Shown piece by piece: positions 34,450-47,400 of a stretch of DNA of 64,000 nt. The first letter of the stretch is position 1. Each line of letters begins with the position of its first letter. This DNA comes from Argopecten irradians. Taxonomy: Eukaryota > Mollusca > Bivalvia > Pectinida > Pectinidae. The stretch is taken from contig NC_091135.1 of assembly GCF_041381155.1 (NCBI RefSeq), forward strand, positions 47,605,086-47,669,085, given 5' to 3'. Made by a program: the position numbers and the translations under genes. Below the pieces are notes generated by a model. That model saw nothing but the letters and a program-made list of their open reading frames with translations. It ran no database searches and was not told where the DNA came from.

Positions 34450-37400
34450 GTCAGAGATTTACTATGAAATTTCTGCTTAAAGTTAATGTGCCTATTTTTC
34501 ATACTCACGAATCAAGATGAGCTTTTAATATGTTATTCAGCACCAAAAATTACTAACTTTTTGAAAATTACAGTGCTTTCAATGCATAGGTTTTAATTTT
34601 ACATGTACAAAAAAGAGCTGAAAATGATTTTTGTCAGTACTGCCAAAAATCATTTATTTACTGTACATCAATAGTGAAGTGAAATGAGTACATACGGTGA
34701 GACCATTATGCCAAATTGTGGTCTACAATTTCATTACACATTTTTACAATGTTTTTAGTAATTGTAAAGTGACTTCTGCAGGTATGTTCATTTAAACATA
34801 TTTAAGGCATAAAAACAACAATTTTACAGTACAAAATTTCTGTGTTATAACTAACGTTTATAAGTCATCTGAAGCAATTTGAATGATTTTTACAGCTTTA
34901 TTCATCAAACCTTATGGTTTTTAATAAATTAATGATGAAAAAATAGCATGTCAAAATTATCGCCCAGTTAATCGTTCAAGACAACATGAGTAAACAGGTA
35001 AAATAGCCATGTAAACCACTTTCTAACGGATGACTTCTGACCAGGTCCAGAGATTCTGCCAAGTTACGGTAAGATAAAAGCGAACACCCCATGTGGTCCA
35101 TTCAGAGCTAACAGTTATGTGTACTAGACCTGTTTGACAAGTACATGTGTCTGTAAATACCTAAGTCAGGATAATGTTAGTTACTGTACGATATACTATA
35201 AAAACCGTCAGTGTGTTTTGGGTGGAGATAAGGGATCACGTGGTCCCGAGCTCAGTGGGGATTCTGTACTTGAATAGTAACTTGAAAAAAAACCCCAATA
35301 CTTGTATACATTTTCAAATGAAATAGAGTCTAATGTACATAATTTTCATAAGATGTGTAGTTTTACGGTTATCATTTTGTTTTGTTTGAAACACAACCAC
35401 GTGGGATAGTCTGGTAGACTTCTTTTTTCCATGGCTAGATTATACAGGTAATTAATTTCGTGCTGAAGTGCCACATAATAGAGTCAAACAAATAAAAATA
35501 CGGTAGGATTGCAATCCGGTCCGTTCCTGTCGTTCCGGTCAACCTTGACCCATTATGAAGACAATTTTATCATGCCTTTAGTATTGTCCCAAATTTTGCC
35601 GCGGAAAGTTCAGTCAGTTTTTTTCGCGGAAAGCAAATGTCAAAAGTGAAAGTAACGCGAGTGCTGATTGACACAATATGGTAGGCATGCCGTGAGTATC
35701 ACAGGACAACTGATAGTTTTATCAATGTCTCATTAATGATTTCCTTGTTTTAAATGTATGCATTCAGACTCGATATTTCTGCACAGAAATTTCCAAACAA
35801 GCATTGATTTCCAAAAACATTGATAGGCCTATCTTTTTAGTCTATCTAAGCTTAGCTGTTGTCAGCATTTTCTCTCGGTTCTCGGTGAGAGAACATATAA
35901 TCCCATAAGATTTAATTAGTTTAACATGTGGCCATTGTACTCCAACAATGTTAGAGGTAACACGACGAGATACTTTTTAACATTGCGTCATGTGACATAA
36001 TCAGGTGGAATAAGACCTCATATACATGTACGTGTAGTAGCAATGCTCAACCATATTTTTTTATGACTTTATGCAGTCAAACTGTATCTAATATTGTTTG
36101 CCTTGTCTTTCTGATCACAAAACAGCAAACAGATTGAAAATTGGATGAAAAACGAATTTTTTATACATTTTTGAAAAAACGAAAATCCAACCTCCCAAAA
36201 CTGCTTTTTTGTTAAATTTGAAAAAAACATGTACCTCGCTCATCCTCGGAAGTTAAATAGGATTTTGCTATTACTTTTTGCATATATATATGCCAACTGT
36301 AATGTTCTACTAAAAAGCAGATCATTCTTTCATTTTTTTCTGCAAGATATTACAGCTTATATTATTTAATAAGTCCAGTAACAGTGCAGGGCAAGGGCTT
36401 GGTGGGAGTGTGACATCACTGTCGCTCTCAAATAGGTCTTGTGAAAATGGATTCCTACCAGGCATAACATAACCATAATCCATAATCATTTCTGTATACA
36501 TGAATCATACATTTGGAGATTTTTTATAAGATATTTCATTGCTGAATGTTATAACAACAATGTATGTAATACTTGGCTGTCTTTCATATCAATCAAAAGG
36601 AAAGCAATGTTGGTATTAAAAGCATAAATTGCACAAAGTACATGTATATAAAACATAGTGGTTTTAGGGACATCCATACAGATAAAATAACCAGGAAAAC
36701 TAATCACCTGCTTTCTAAAATCATTTACCTTCGTGTTGTTTTACGTTCCTACCGACCCTCTTTTTTTGCAAGTTAATGGAAACACAGGTTTTTTTTTTAT
36801 TAGGCCTAAAAATATACAAAACAACAATCTAAATGGACAACTATAACCCCTTCCCTTGTTTTACATTCCCCCCATATACACTCTTTCAAAAGGGTTGTTG
36901 TTGTTGCAAATTTTCTGAAAAGAAATTACTTTATAACTATTTGTTTACGTCCAGCACTTTTTCATTTACATGTACTTCATTAACCCCTGCTCTGGCTCTG
37001 GCACTGCTTCCAAAAGGGGTTTCTCTGGTTAAAAAAATGCTATGGTAAACGTTAAATTTGTTAAAATAGTGTTAAAATAACTTAGATTTATGTATTTGTA
37101 AACTCAAACGGACGGTTTCCATATAAAACTGTCGAGAAAATAGAAATTATGTGTGCCTGGGGTTTGAACGAGCTCTTGACACTTCGAAAGGCCGCCATTT
37201 TGGAATTAAGCGCGCCTACTGTCATTGACCCCATCTCGAAAAAATATACATTTTCGTATGTTTCCCGGGATTGTCAAATGTGTTATTATATACTAAAAAA
37301 TACAGAAATGGTTAAATATTACAACTAGAACAGTAAGGGCATTTGACTCAGCTGAATTCAAGGAAGTAACAGTATTTCAATTTTTCAATAAATCGCCGTA

Positions 37401-38927
37401 TCTTACCCCTCTGCCATTTCTAACATATAAAGTGAGATTAAACCACAAGGATTCCGAATGAACAGATTGGTGTCACTTTTGCGTTTGTAAAGAACAGTTA
37501 GGACACATTAATCTTCCGGATAGTAAACCCATTATTTAGGGTACGTGTTTTCAAGCGTTTCGGAGATACCAAGACGAGTTACCTGCCCTTTGGTTGAGCA
37601 TAGCTACGTGTAGGAGCACAGGGACCTGGCACGAAATTTTTTAACCAATAGTATACATATATATATTAAAGTATCAAGGGTATGAACTCGGCTGTCGAGA
37701 AAAACGGACCTATTTTTTTAAAACCGTGATTATTTTAATAAATGGGTGCTATACAACATTGACGAATATCTTACCTCAAAGAGAAACAATTTATCTTTCC
37801 ATTGAGTGCTTGATGAACAAAATTGGCTAAGTATTGACGAAGTTATGGCTTGATGAATCGGGAAATTTACGAAAAATATGCTAGGTAGACATTTCCCTGT
37901 CCGGTCGAAATGTCCTCACGGCTCTAATGGGTACCTCAAAAACCAAGCCAAAATCATAAAATCTACGCAAACAAATTTTTTTTCATACCCCGATAAAATT
38001 AAAAAATAGTGACATCAATGCTTAAATGAACCAATTAGATTCAAGTGAATACATAGCCAAGCGAGTTTTGAATTCTACTGAAGAGTCCGGCGAAAAATGG
38101 GCCAGCACTAAGTATCTTGTAAATGTATTCATGACCGAATGATTTGGGACAAAAGGTCCAAAATGATCATGTGTAGCATGAGAAAGCCCTAAAGACATAT
38201 AACATCAGGGGACAAGAGGATGCATGGGTTTTAGTAGTTTTAACGTCTTATTATATATATATAATTAACAGCCAGGGTCATGTAAGGTCAACTTGCCAGG
38301 TCAGTATCTTGCAACTGCCTCATGGGATTATAACTCCATAGTCATAGCTGTTCCGCAAGGATTGAAACCAAATTAGGCCAAAATTTACATCCTTGTGTGT
38401 AGGGGAACAGAGTCTATATAAATTTTGGCTCTGTGTACCATCTTGGATCCAAGTGGTAAGCTTCAATATATCAACCACTTGAAGTATTGGTATTCTGTGT
38501 GTCCTCTTTACTGTCGGTGTGGTGTATTGTTGAGTATAGTTGAGTTGATGAAGAGTCAAGCACGGAGTTGTGGTTTCAGTACTTTATTCCGGATGACAAA
38601 GTATGATTCAGTACTCATGGTCGAGTACTGGGGGAAGTGACACTATAAAATGGTTTCGATGGCGTTTATATAAGCCAACATGTTTGTGTTGAGTTATATC
38701 TATAAATCAATGTTAATCACAGAGTCATTCTAAGTTACATCAAAATGCTGACCATTAGCAGACATGATAAATCACAGTCATGTGTAACTGTTGGGTTAAA
38801 TAGCTTTCATTGATGTCTGGCCAACATGTTACGCGACACGACCACAGGTCCCTAAGGCTACATATACAGACATGGGTTAAAGGGATGTACAGTTTACAAA
38901 TAATATATTTGAATTAAACTTTTCCAT

Positions 38928-39687
38928 ATACCGTATTTTCCCTATTAAGAGCGCCTCCTCTAATAAGGGCGCCCCCACGTTTTTTGCTGAAAAAAATCAA
39001 CTAATTTCGTACATTTTTTGTGCCAGATTGTGACGATTTGTCTCTGCAGACGCTAATGAAATACAGTTTTACATCAATCTGATGCCTAACAGATATCTAA
39101 TCAGCTTGTATAAACACTAAATTTATTGCACTGAATAACTTGCCAAGTATTTACACATAGAAATAGCGAGAATGCCATGTTCAAAACAAAACGTGTCACA
39201 TGAATGTCCCACACACGTGTATGGATGAAGACTAACTGGCAACAACATTTTAGCGATGTCTATACAGGTTTTATGAATACTAACTAATAGTAATATTACC
39301 ATTTCTAAGCATTTTATTGTGTGCTCTTGTCGGTATTCCCCATCTGCCACAAAATGAAAGTAGTGATCGAAAGCACCGTCCGCCATTTTGTGTACGCAAG
39401 GTAAACTAACAGGCTAGCATGAAATGCAAAAATTCTGTGAAACAGACATATTTAACCAATGTTTAATAATTCTGGTGCATACATTTCTTCATTATTATGT
39501 AATTTCAATACTTACTTGACTTCAAAACAAAAGTTGGTTATCATAAGTTTCAGAAAAATGCGAAACTAAAAGCAAGATGACTATAGTCTGTTTCAGAAAA
39601 AAACCATCTAAAAATGGTCTCAAATAACCGCGCCCCCCTCAGTCATTTACCCGCGCCCGGCGCCCTCATTAGGGAAAATACGGTAAT
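38928..39687. mobile_element. MITE with TACCGTATTTTCCCTA ends, 0.76 kb
   Basis: TACCGTATTTTCCCTATTAA at the left and TAGGGAAAATACGGTA at the right are inverted repeats. GC-rich GCGCCCC blocks lie just inside both ends. Related to 8972 and 61806. Confidence 0.75.
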
Positions 39688-40135
39688 ACCACACACTTTT
39701 ACCTGTTTAGTTCGGTTCGGCTGGTAGTAAGTATGTTACAGATACAGATACCATTACAGATACCGCAAATATGTATCCCTGCTTAAAGCAGCTTTACCAA
39801 ATCAGACCATAATGTAATGTTTAAACTTAAAATTTATGCAAAAATAACTTGTTTCAGCTAATACATTTAAAAGTAGCAAGCCAATTGTAATATTATAAGA
39901 AGTACAATTGTAATGCCTTTAAATTTAAACCCGAGGTTTTCTCTGTCGTCGGCAAATTTAAAGACAATGATCAAGTTTCCAATCTGTGTTTATATTTTCT
40001 GCTGCAAAAATGTACAGTTGCTCAGGTAATCTCGGATAATTTAATTTCAGTGAAAATGTTATCCCTGCACTAGCTCCAACAACAGGAGAATGACATAAAT
40101 TCACTGTAATATATGCATGGTAATATTTCTTTTAG

Positions 40136-40173
40136 ATTCTGAAACAATGGATGTGTCAAGAACAAAGTGCAAT
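40136..40173 (+). other. Possible 5' untranslated exon of the FHA gene
   Basis: A 38 bp segment has a good acceptor (TTCTTTTAG) and donor (AAT|GTGAGT). It would precede an exon starting near 41215 (TTTCCTAG acceptor) that includes the FHA start codon. Its short ATG frame stops before the main ATG, so it would be untranslated. Weak evidence. Confidence 0.22.
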
Positions 40174-41308
40174 GTGAGTATAATATTTGTGGTCAAATTT
40201 CAAATTGGTCAACATGCCTAATTATGCCAAACACTGACATTGCACGAAAGATGCAGTAGCAATATTGTAGCTTAATTATAATTAAAAGACTTCTACACAG
40301 ATATTCCATAATGGTGTCGTCTTTAGAGCTACAATTGGTGCTGATTTACTACTTGTGGAGCAAAATAAAATTCTGTAGAAATATTGACACCTTTTTGTAT
40401 GCATGTTATTGAACCAGTTTTATATCCCTTAACTATTAGGGAACATATAAAAGATTTTTAGCCATGTGCACAGTTGTATATTATGCACGTATATGCATGG
40501 CGGTCATTTCAATGGGAAAATGTACAGCAATATATATATTATAAAATTGACGTCTTGTGAGTGGTAAGATAAATATTATTGATGATTTCAATATTTTCTT
40601 TATTGATTTTAGGCAAGAATTATATATATACATGCATCTATAAGCATGAAATGATTAAAACCTATATATTAAAAACCTGGAAATTTTGTCTGAGTGACGC
40701 CAGAAAGCATAGTAGGCTTGGTGGTGGATACATATATTTGTTCTAGGAAATTAAATAGTAGACTATTTATATATTTATTTGTAATATCAGATAAAATGTT
40801 TTCATGATTGGACAATTTAAGTGACAACAGAGTTTTCCTAAGTAGTTTTCAAGACCAAGGAATTGGTATATGTAGGGCGGTGTAAACCAATTTATTTTTG
40901 CATGCTGATGTAATTAGATTTTGTGTGTTTCGCAGGGAATTGGAAATTGGAAAAATCACAGAGACAGCTAGCTAGCTAGCGGAACCATTTATATATAAAT
41001 AATTAAGTTTAAATTACAAAATATTTACTGTGAAAAAAATCATTAACAATATTAAGATAAAAGCATGAAATTATGTTCATGCAAAAATAAGATGGTTTAC
41101 AATGCAATATATAGACTATACAAGTTGATTCAATTATATAAGATATAACAAATTAATGTTAATTCAAACCAGAGCTATTAATTTAGAAACACAATTTAAT
41201 TTGTACTTTCCTAGGTAGGTAGTGTCTCTGAATGCTGAGTGCCATCAGGATATGTGTACAGAGACGATTTGATACCAATTTTACTAAGGAACATTGTCAC
41301 TTAACGAT

Positions 41309-41409
41309 ATGGCTGAAGAAGGCAGATCTAATCGGAATGGTCTCCCCATGTTCCACTTGCGTCGGATTGGACCACCTGCTACGAGACCAAGAGTAGCAGA
41401 TATAATGGA
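41309..41409 (+). CDS. FHA gene coding exon 1
   Basis: It encodes MAEEGRSNRNGLPMFHLRRI through VADIM plus two bases; donor GA|GTAAGT. The ATG has G at -3 and +4. Confidence 0.8.
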
Positions 41410-44400
41410 GTAAGTTTTTGTTTAGCTCACCTAGCTTGCCTGAAGGCGTGGCATCCGTTGTCCCTTCCTACATCCACATTTTCTTTGAATCACTACTAGT
41501 CAGCGTTCTGCATGGATTGTTATCAAATTTAGCTAGAATCATCCTTGGGAGAAGGGGAACAGAACTTATATAAATTTTGGCTCTGCAACACTCCCATCAG
41601 GACGAGGAGAAAAGGGAAAAAATTCTTCGCCTATTTTAACTGTTTTATTTTAAAACAAGCATCACATGTAAACTGTATCAAAGCTTTGCTTCTTAGGTCA
41701 TCTGACCCGAAGGATCAAGATGACCTATATATATTGTCATCGTATGTCTTGCGCCGTCAGCCGTCCGCCGTGCGTAAACTTTTCCTTTAAATCGCTACTA
41801 GTCAAAGAGCTTGCAATGGATTTTAACCGAATTTGGCCAGAAACATCCTTAGGGGAAGGGGAAAGATTTTGTATAAATGGTGCCTCTGACCCCCTGGGGC
41901 CTGAAGGGCAGGGCCCAATAGGGGAAATTTTGATAATTATTTAAATCGCTTCTAGTCAAAGAGTTCTCAATGGATTTTAACCAAATTTGGCCAGAAACAT
42001 CCTTAGGGGAAGGGGAACACATTTTGTATAAACGGTGACTGACCTCCCTGGGGCTTAAGAGGTGGGGCGCAATATATATAGGGGAAATAGAGGAAAAATT
42101 ACTTCAAAACAATACTTGTCATAAAGTTCTCATTGGATTTTGACCAAATTTGGTTAGAAACATCTTTACGGGAATGTAAACAGATTTTGTATAAATGATG
42201 GCTCTGAAAATTTCATGATTTTGCTGATCGACATTTATCGCTGATTGCTTAATTTATCTTCAGTTTTTATGAAGTGACAACGATGATTGGGAAAAGTCCT
42301 CAGTCCACGTATATCATAGATTCAGCATCGGACATGCGACGCAAGTACATTTCCCGGAACCATGCCAGAGTAGTGATACGCACTCCAAGTAATGATCACA
42401 GGCTGTTTGACGACAGTATGAATGGTGTTTTCGTCAATAACCTGAAAATTCTTCGTAAGTACAAAGTAGACTTTGAAAAAAATACATGTAGTGTGTTAAC
42501 ATTGATTTGAGCTCATAATATTGTGAAAATCGTTATTTAGATGTCTGTGTAAAAGTGATAAAGCTTCTGGGTGTTGATCGAGTGAGTTAAACGTCGAGTG
42601 TAAAATTCCATTGGGACCATTGTGAAAGGACAGAATGGGCCTTCAAGTTATTAGAACTAATGTCTTATTATGGTCTAGTAATTAAATTTTAATGTTGTAA
42701 CAAGGTTCAACTGCCTGTTAATTGTGTCTATGCTGTAAATGTGGATGTTTTTACTAAATCAGCTTTCAAACTGTTTCAGTGTAATAACTTTTGCGCAGTG
42801 CATTATATATATATTAAAATATATTTGTATATTTGAGACTATGGTAAAAATAAGTGATAATTTTCACATCAGCAATTATACATAATAATTCCACCATTGC
42901 AGTAATCAGAAGGTAAATAATTTTTATGGCAAAAACAGAAAATATATGTAAAAATACATTTTCTGATAAACTGATTGATCATTAGGTGTAATATAGCCAC
43001 GCCTCCTGCTTGCAAACACATGTGTAGCTATTCAATGCCAGAATAGACATTGCAGCATATACACAACAGACATCGCTAAATTTGCCCGTCCTACGCACAT
43101 GTCCGGCAAAATTTGACTCGGACCGCCTATTTTAAAATCTGGTCCGGACTGACAGTCCGGCAATTATTGAGTACTGGAAGTTGGTAGAAATGGTGTCTCT
43201 GAAGTATTATGCAGGTGCCGAACCTGGCAAATATGTAAACTGCATAAGATAAATTAGATAATCATGAAAACAGCTGCCCGGATACTTATAGCAGGGAGTT
43301 ATGTTTACTTCAAAGCTTCACATTTATGTTCGGTCTGGCTTACTCACAGTCATTGCTGGTCCGAATGTCCTGCCATTTTTTTCAACTTTCGCGTTGTCTG
43401 ACACAATACAAAATGCAAAGTGACATGCGGTTTGATTGACAGCTGGTGATCAGTTACTCACATTACCATTTTTTCTAGTGTCTTGTTTTAAAAAAAAGTT
43501 GAGGATTACTATCATCAATGCCTGATAATTATATATAATACATTAAAATGTTGCTATATTGAATCCCAGTGGACCAGGAGAAATAAACTCATAACAGAAA
43601 TTTGCTAAAGAGTTTCTGAAACTATAAGTTAATTAAAGTCATAGGCTGATTGCACCCCAAATCAATTTAGTTACTTATGCTTTCTCACAAATTCCAAGGT
43701 GTCTTCTTTGGCAGATTTTCCATTATTGACAATCAATCGTATTTTGACGGAGGGTGTCTATGAATGCCCATGTGTAATATTATTGTTTGCAGTAAAACCA
43801 GATATTTTGTTACAGATAATGTGACACTAACTGAGGGAGATAGGGTGACATTCGGCCATCCAAGAGGTGCAGAAATACCTGGAGGCATGCGGAAGCTCCA
43901 GCCAGACTCGGAATATCAATTCTTAGTATGTTTTTTTTTTTATCTCTGCTTTCACCAAAACGAGGGATATTAATTTGGGTCTGATAGACTGTCCGTCTGT
44001 CTGTTTGTAACGCCTGGATTCCATGCAATAACTGCCACAAATCTAAAGCGATTGTTTTGTAACTTGGTCACATGGTTAAATGTGCAAAGGGCTCAGATGA
44101 GTTCCCTCGGCACTTTCATCAGACAAAAATGTCATTTTCGACTGTTTCCATTTAATGACTGTCGCAAATATTACCACATATAAATTGGTAACATGGTTAA
44201 GTGTCTCAGGGCTGGGTTATGGCCCTTTGATTAATGAAAAACACTATTTTTGTCTGTTTCCATTCAATAACTCTCACAAATATCACAGGATTTTTTCTAA
44301 ACTTGGTATCGTGGTTAAATGTCACAGAGCCTTGGACAGCTTTGATGGACACTATCATTGGACTGGAGTTATGGGCCTTTAATTAACAAAAGCAGAGGAT

Positions 44401-47400
44401 ATAAATTCTGTGAATTTGCTTGTTACCCTTTGCAATAAATAAGATATGCATTCGACATGGAGAGGTACATTTTGTTTAAGTTTCATTGAGTACAGCAATT
44501 GTTCAACAACACTGTTCATGAACAATAATCAGTAATAAGGTAGAAAGGAGGGTAAAGCTGTCATTGATATAAATTTTAAGTATTGATATATCAAAAGGAA
44601 AACATCACAATATATCAATATACATGTATATCGAAACAATGATATTGTTAAGAAAAAGATGAAATCTGGAACGGTCGTTATGTGTACATTTATGACATAA
44701 TTGGTAGGGCTGCCACGATACGGCAGAAGCGTACCACGATATATTGTGATACACAACAACTGTATTGCGATATATATTGCAATATTTTGACCTTAACATA
44801 TGTGGTGTCTATTTTGTATATATTCCATAATAAAAACACCCTTTACATTATACAAACATACAGTGCTATGTTATGTAGTTTTACATCGATTTGAACCGTG
44901 TTGTTGAGTAACAGAAATGTTCAAATGTGAGTTTCTTGTTTTAAAAAATACGAGTCTGTTTGTGAAAATGCTAGGCTACAGACGATCGTAACCTAATAAT
45001 GCAATAACTAAACATGATAGTTTACACTTTTGAACCTAAATAATGAAAAAAATTAAGTACAATTGTCCTGGCAAAATAAGCTTACGATCGTGATTAAACT
45101 TCAAAGGGCTGATCGGCTTGCAGTGTTGTTTTGACACGTGTAGGAATTCGAAAATGGCGGCGGACGATGAAGCCTGAAATAGCTGGCAAAATCCCTGCAG
45201 CCATGTATTCACCGGGCCTTAAACGTGTTTTAGAGAATTATATATTCCGGTATTGTTGATTGATGGAGCAAATCAGCTTGATAATATTTCAGAAACTAGC
45301 CTAATGTCATATTGTTTATATTCAACGTCATGCAAATGTTTGAATTATTTGAACATTATACACGTAAGTTACAAACATTTGACCGACATCTGAATCGAAT
45401 GAAAACGAAAGGGATACCCACATGGCTTCATATTATCGGAAAGGAAAACAAATACAACTTGCTGGTTTGGTTTTAATGACAGGACGTTTTAAATATATCA
45501 AATTAATGAAATTATGATACTAAGAAAATATATCGTAAAAAAACCGGTACAGGTAAACTGTATCGCGGTACAATATTTTTTGGTGGTGCATTGCAATACC
45601 CCAATATACCGGTGAACCGCGGCAGCCCTAATAATTGGTTTATGAACGAAAACAATGCATGTCACTCAGGAACTATAACTGAATATTTCATATATAATTC
45701 ATGGAATAATTCGTCACCATGTGAAATTCCAACGGTACTAGGTCATAGGCAGGTCATCAAGTACAATTTTTGTCAGTGTATCAATTTCGAAAAATAGGAA
45801 TCAATATCGTATCAGAAGATGAGAATCTTCAATACAGTGGAACCTCCCAAAACCGAACCTTCTCAAAACCGATCACCTCTAGAAACCGAACATCGATGTC
45901 ATGTACGGAATGAATTCCTCTTTATTAATAGTATATAAAACTTCCCAAAACCGATCCCTCCCAATTCCGAATACCGGACCGATTTTGAGATCGGAATAGT
46001 CAAATGTAACTAAAATACACTTCTGAAAACCGGCCTTACCTGAGCGACACCGATAGATTGCATTGAGGTCTGATCAACCGACCGTGAAATACACACATAC
46101 CTGTACCATAGTTAATGCATGTCATGTCCTTGGGCATGTATACCGATTGGAAGGCTATACACAGTAATTGTACCCGAGATGGTTGTGTAATTATTTAATC
46201 ATGCCTATTGTTTAGATATCTAACGAAGGTCTACCATGTGCACGCGGTTTGTTTACTGTAGGAAAACAAGCAGAGCTAGTAATAAAGAGAAAGTTTCGTA
46301 TTCAAATCACATTTTTTTTTATTTACATATGTAGTTGTCGGATAACGTAATTTATCTGTATGAAGAAGCCGAAGCCATGTATTGTTTTAGAAAATGACTA
46401 TGTCATATAATGATCGTGTAATTAGACCATATAATTTGATTCTTGACGTAACCGGAAGCGATCGGTCGTATGTAGGTTGCAGACGAGAACATCCCCAAGA
46501 ACATTCACGCAACTAACTAACTAAACTACGTTTATAAGCGGTAACAAAGTAAAGTTTGCTGTAATCCATTCCTTTTAAACGTATGATTTTCTCTTTTGTG
46601 ATAACATTCACATTAACAATCAATATTCATTATTGGTCGGTTTTAACGAACACTAGGCATACATGCGGTGCACTAATGTAAAAAACGACTTCTGATCGAT
46701 TAAATCCGGATCGTGATGATCGGTATTCGGTTCACTTCTCCAAACCGAACCCTCTCTAAACTGGCCGAAATTATATGCACCGACCATGATCGGTTTCGGG
46801 AGGTTCCACTGTAAATTGATATCGTTTGTAACGATGACAGCTTTTTTTGTGTTTGAAATGACTTTTTGTAAGAAAAGCCATTGATTTTTTTATCCATTTT
46901 TTTTTTTCAGTTTGAGAGATGCAACTGTCCTGGTCAAATGATAGTGAGTCATGTAAGTATCAGAACAATCTTTTATCAGGATTATGATTCTTCCTCCTTT
47001 TAGAGGATTTGCTGTGTAAGTTAATGTTGCTTTTTAAGTTAAACTGTATAGTAATAATCATGCCAGATATGACCTTAAACATCATGATCATGGAAAGACC
47101 TTTTAAACTTAAAGGGATGGTTTTTTCTAATTAGTTGAGATAGATCCTTTCTTTAAATTTGTTGATAGTAGTGGACTAGTGGTGTTCCGATTAATCAAGT
47201 TCATCGAGTATCGTTGGTTTTGGGTGTTTGACCAATTAATCGAGTAAGAAATCTGTGATTGAGTTTCGTCAGAATTTTCCGACATCATGATAAACAAAAG
47301 TGTATAATTAGCCTATTAGTGAAACACACATGAAATGTCATAGACAATTTGTCGCAATCAATCGCTTGTGTGTGTTATCTCTCATATAATGTTAAATATC

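Larger units (their letters stand above)
31247..34675. repeat. Young 1.7 kb tandem duplication
   Basis: Copy 1 (31247-32964) and copy 2 (32965-about 34675) are almost identical, period 1711-1719 bp. The differences I saw are a few substitutions, a length change in the (TA)n tract, a 4 bp change near 32945, and a replaced block at the transposon tip (about 31306 versus 33021-33039). Each copy carries the tip of the transposon's right arm, a segment related to the foldback at 23625, and two TTAA MITEs. No coding potential. Confidence 0.92.
34676..41308. other. Intergenic region upstream of the FHA gene
   Basis: No supported gene. A MITE lies at 38928-39687. A GGCCGCCATTTTGG sequence at about 37191 resembles a YY1 promoter element, and a near-palindrome GGGATCACGTGGTCCC lies near 35233. 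A possible non-coding 5' exon is listed at 40136. The remainder shows nothing I can name. Confidence 0.45.

Noticed and set aside
36573-37048. Two short plus-strand ORFs
   Set aside because: Low-complexity products without recognisable domain or splice signals.
38320-38640. Overlapping ORFs of 70-80 codons on both strands
   Set aside because: No domain, no splice context; typical chance frames in repeat-derived sequence.
44682-44894. 70-codon ORF and its counterpart at 48726-48974
   Set aside because: They fall in the hAT copies, start across the border and show no transposase similarity.
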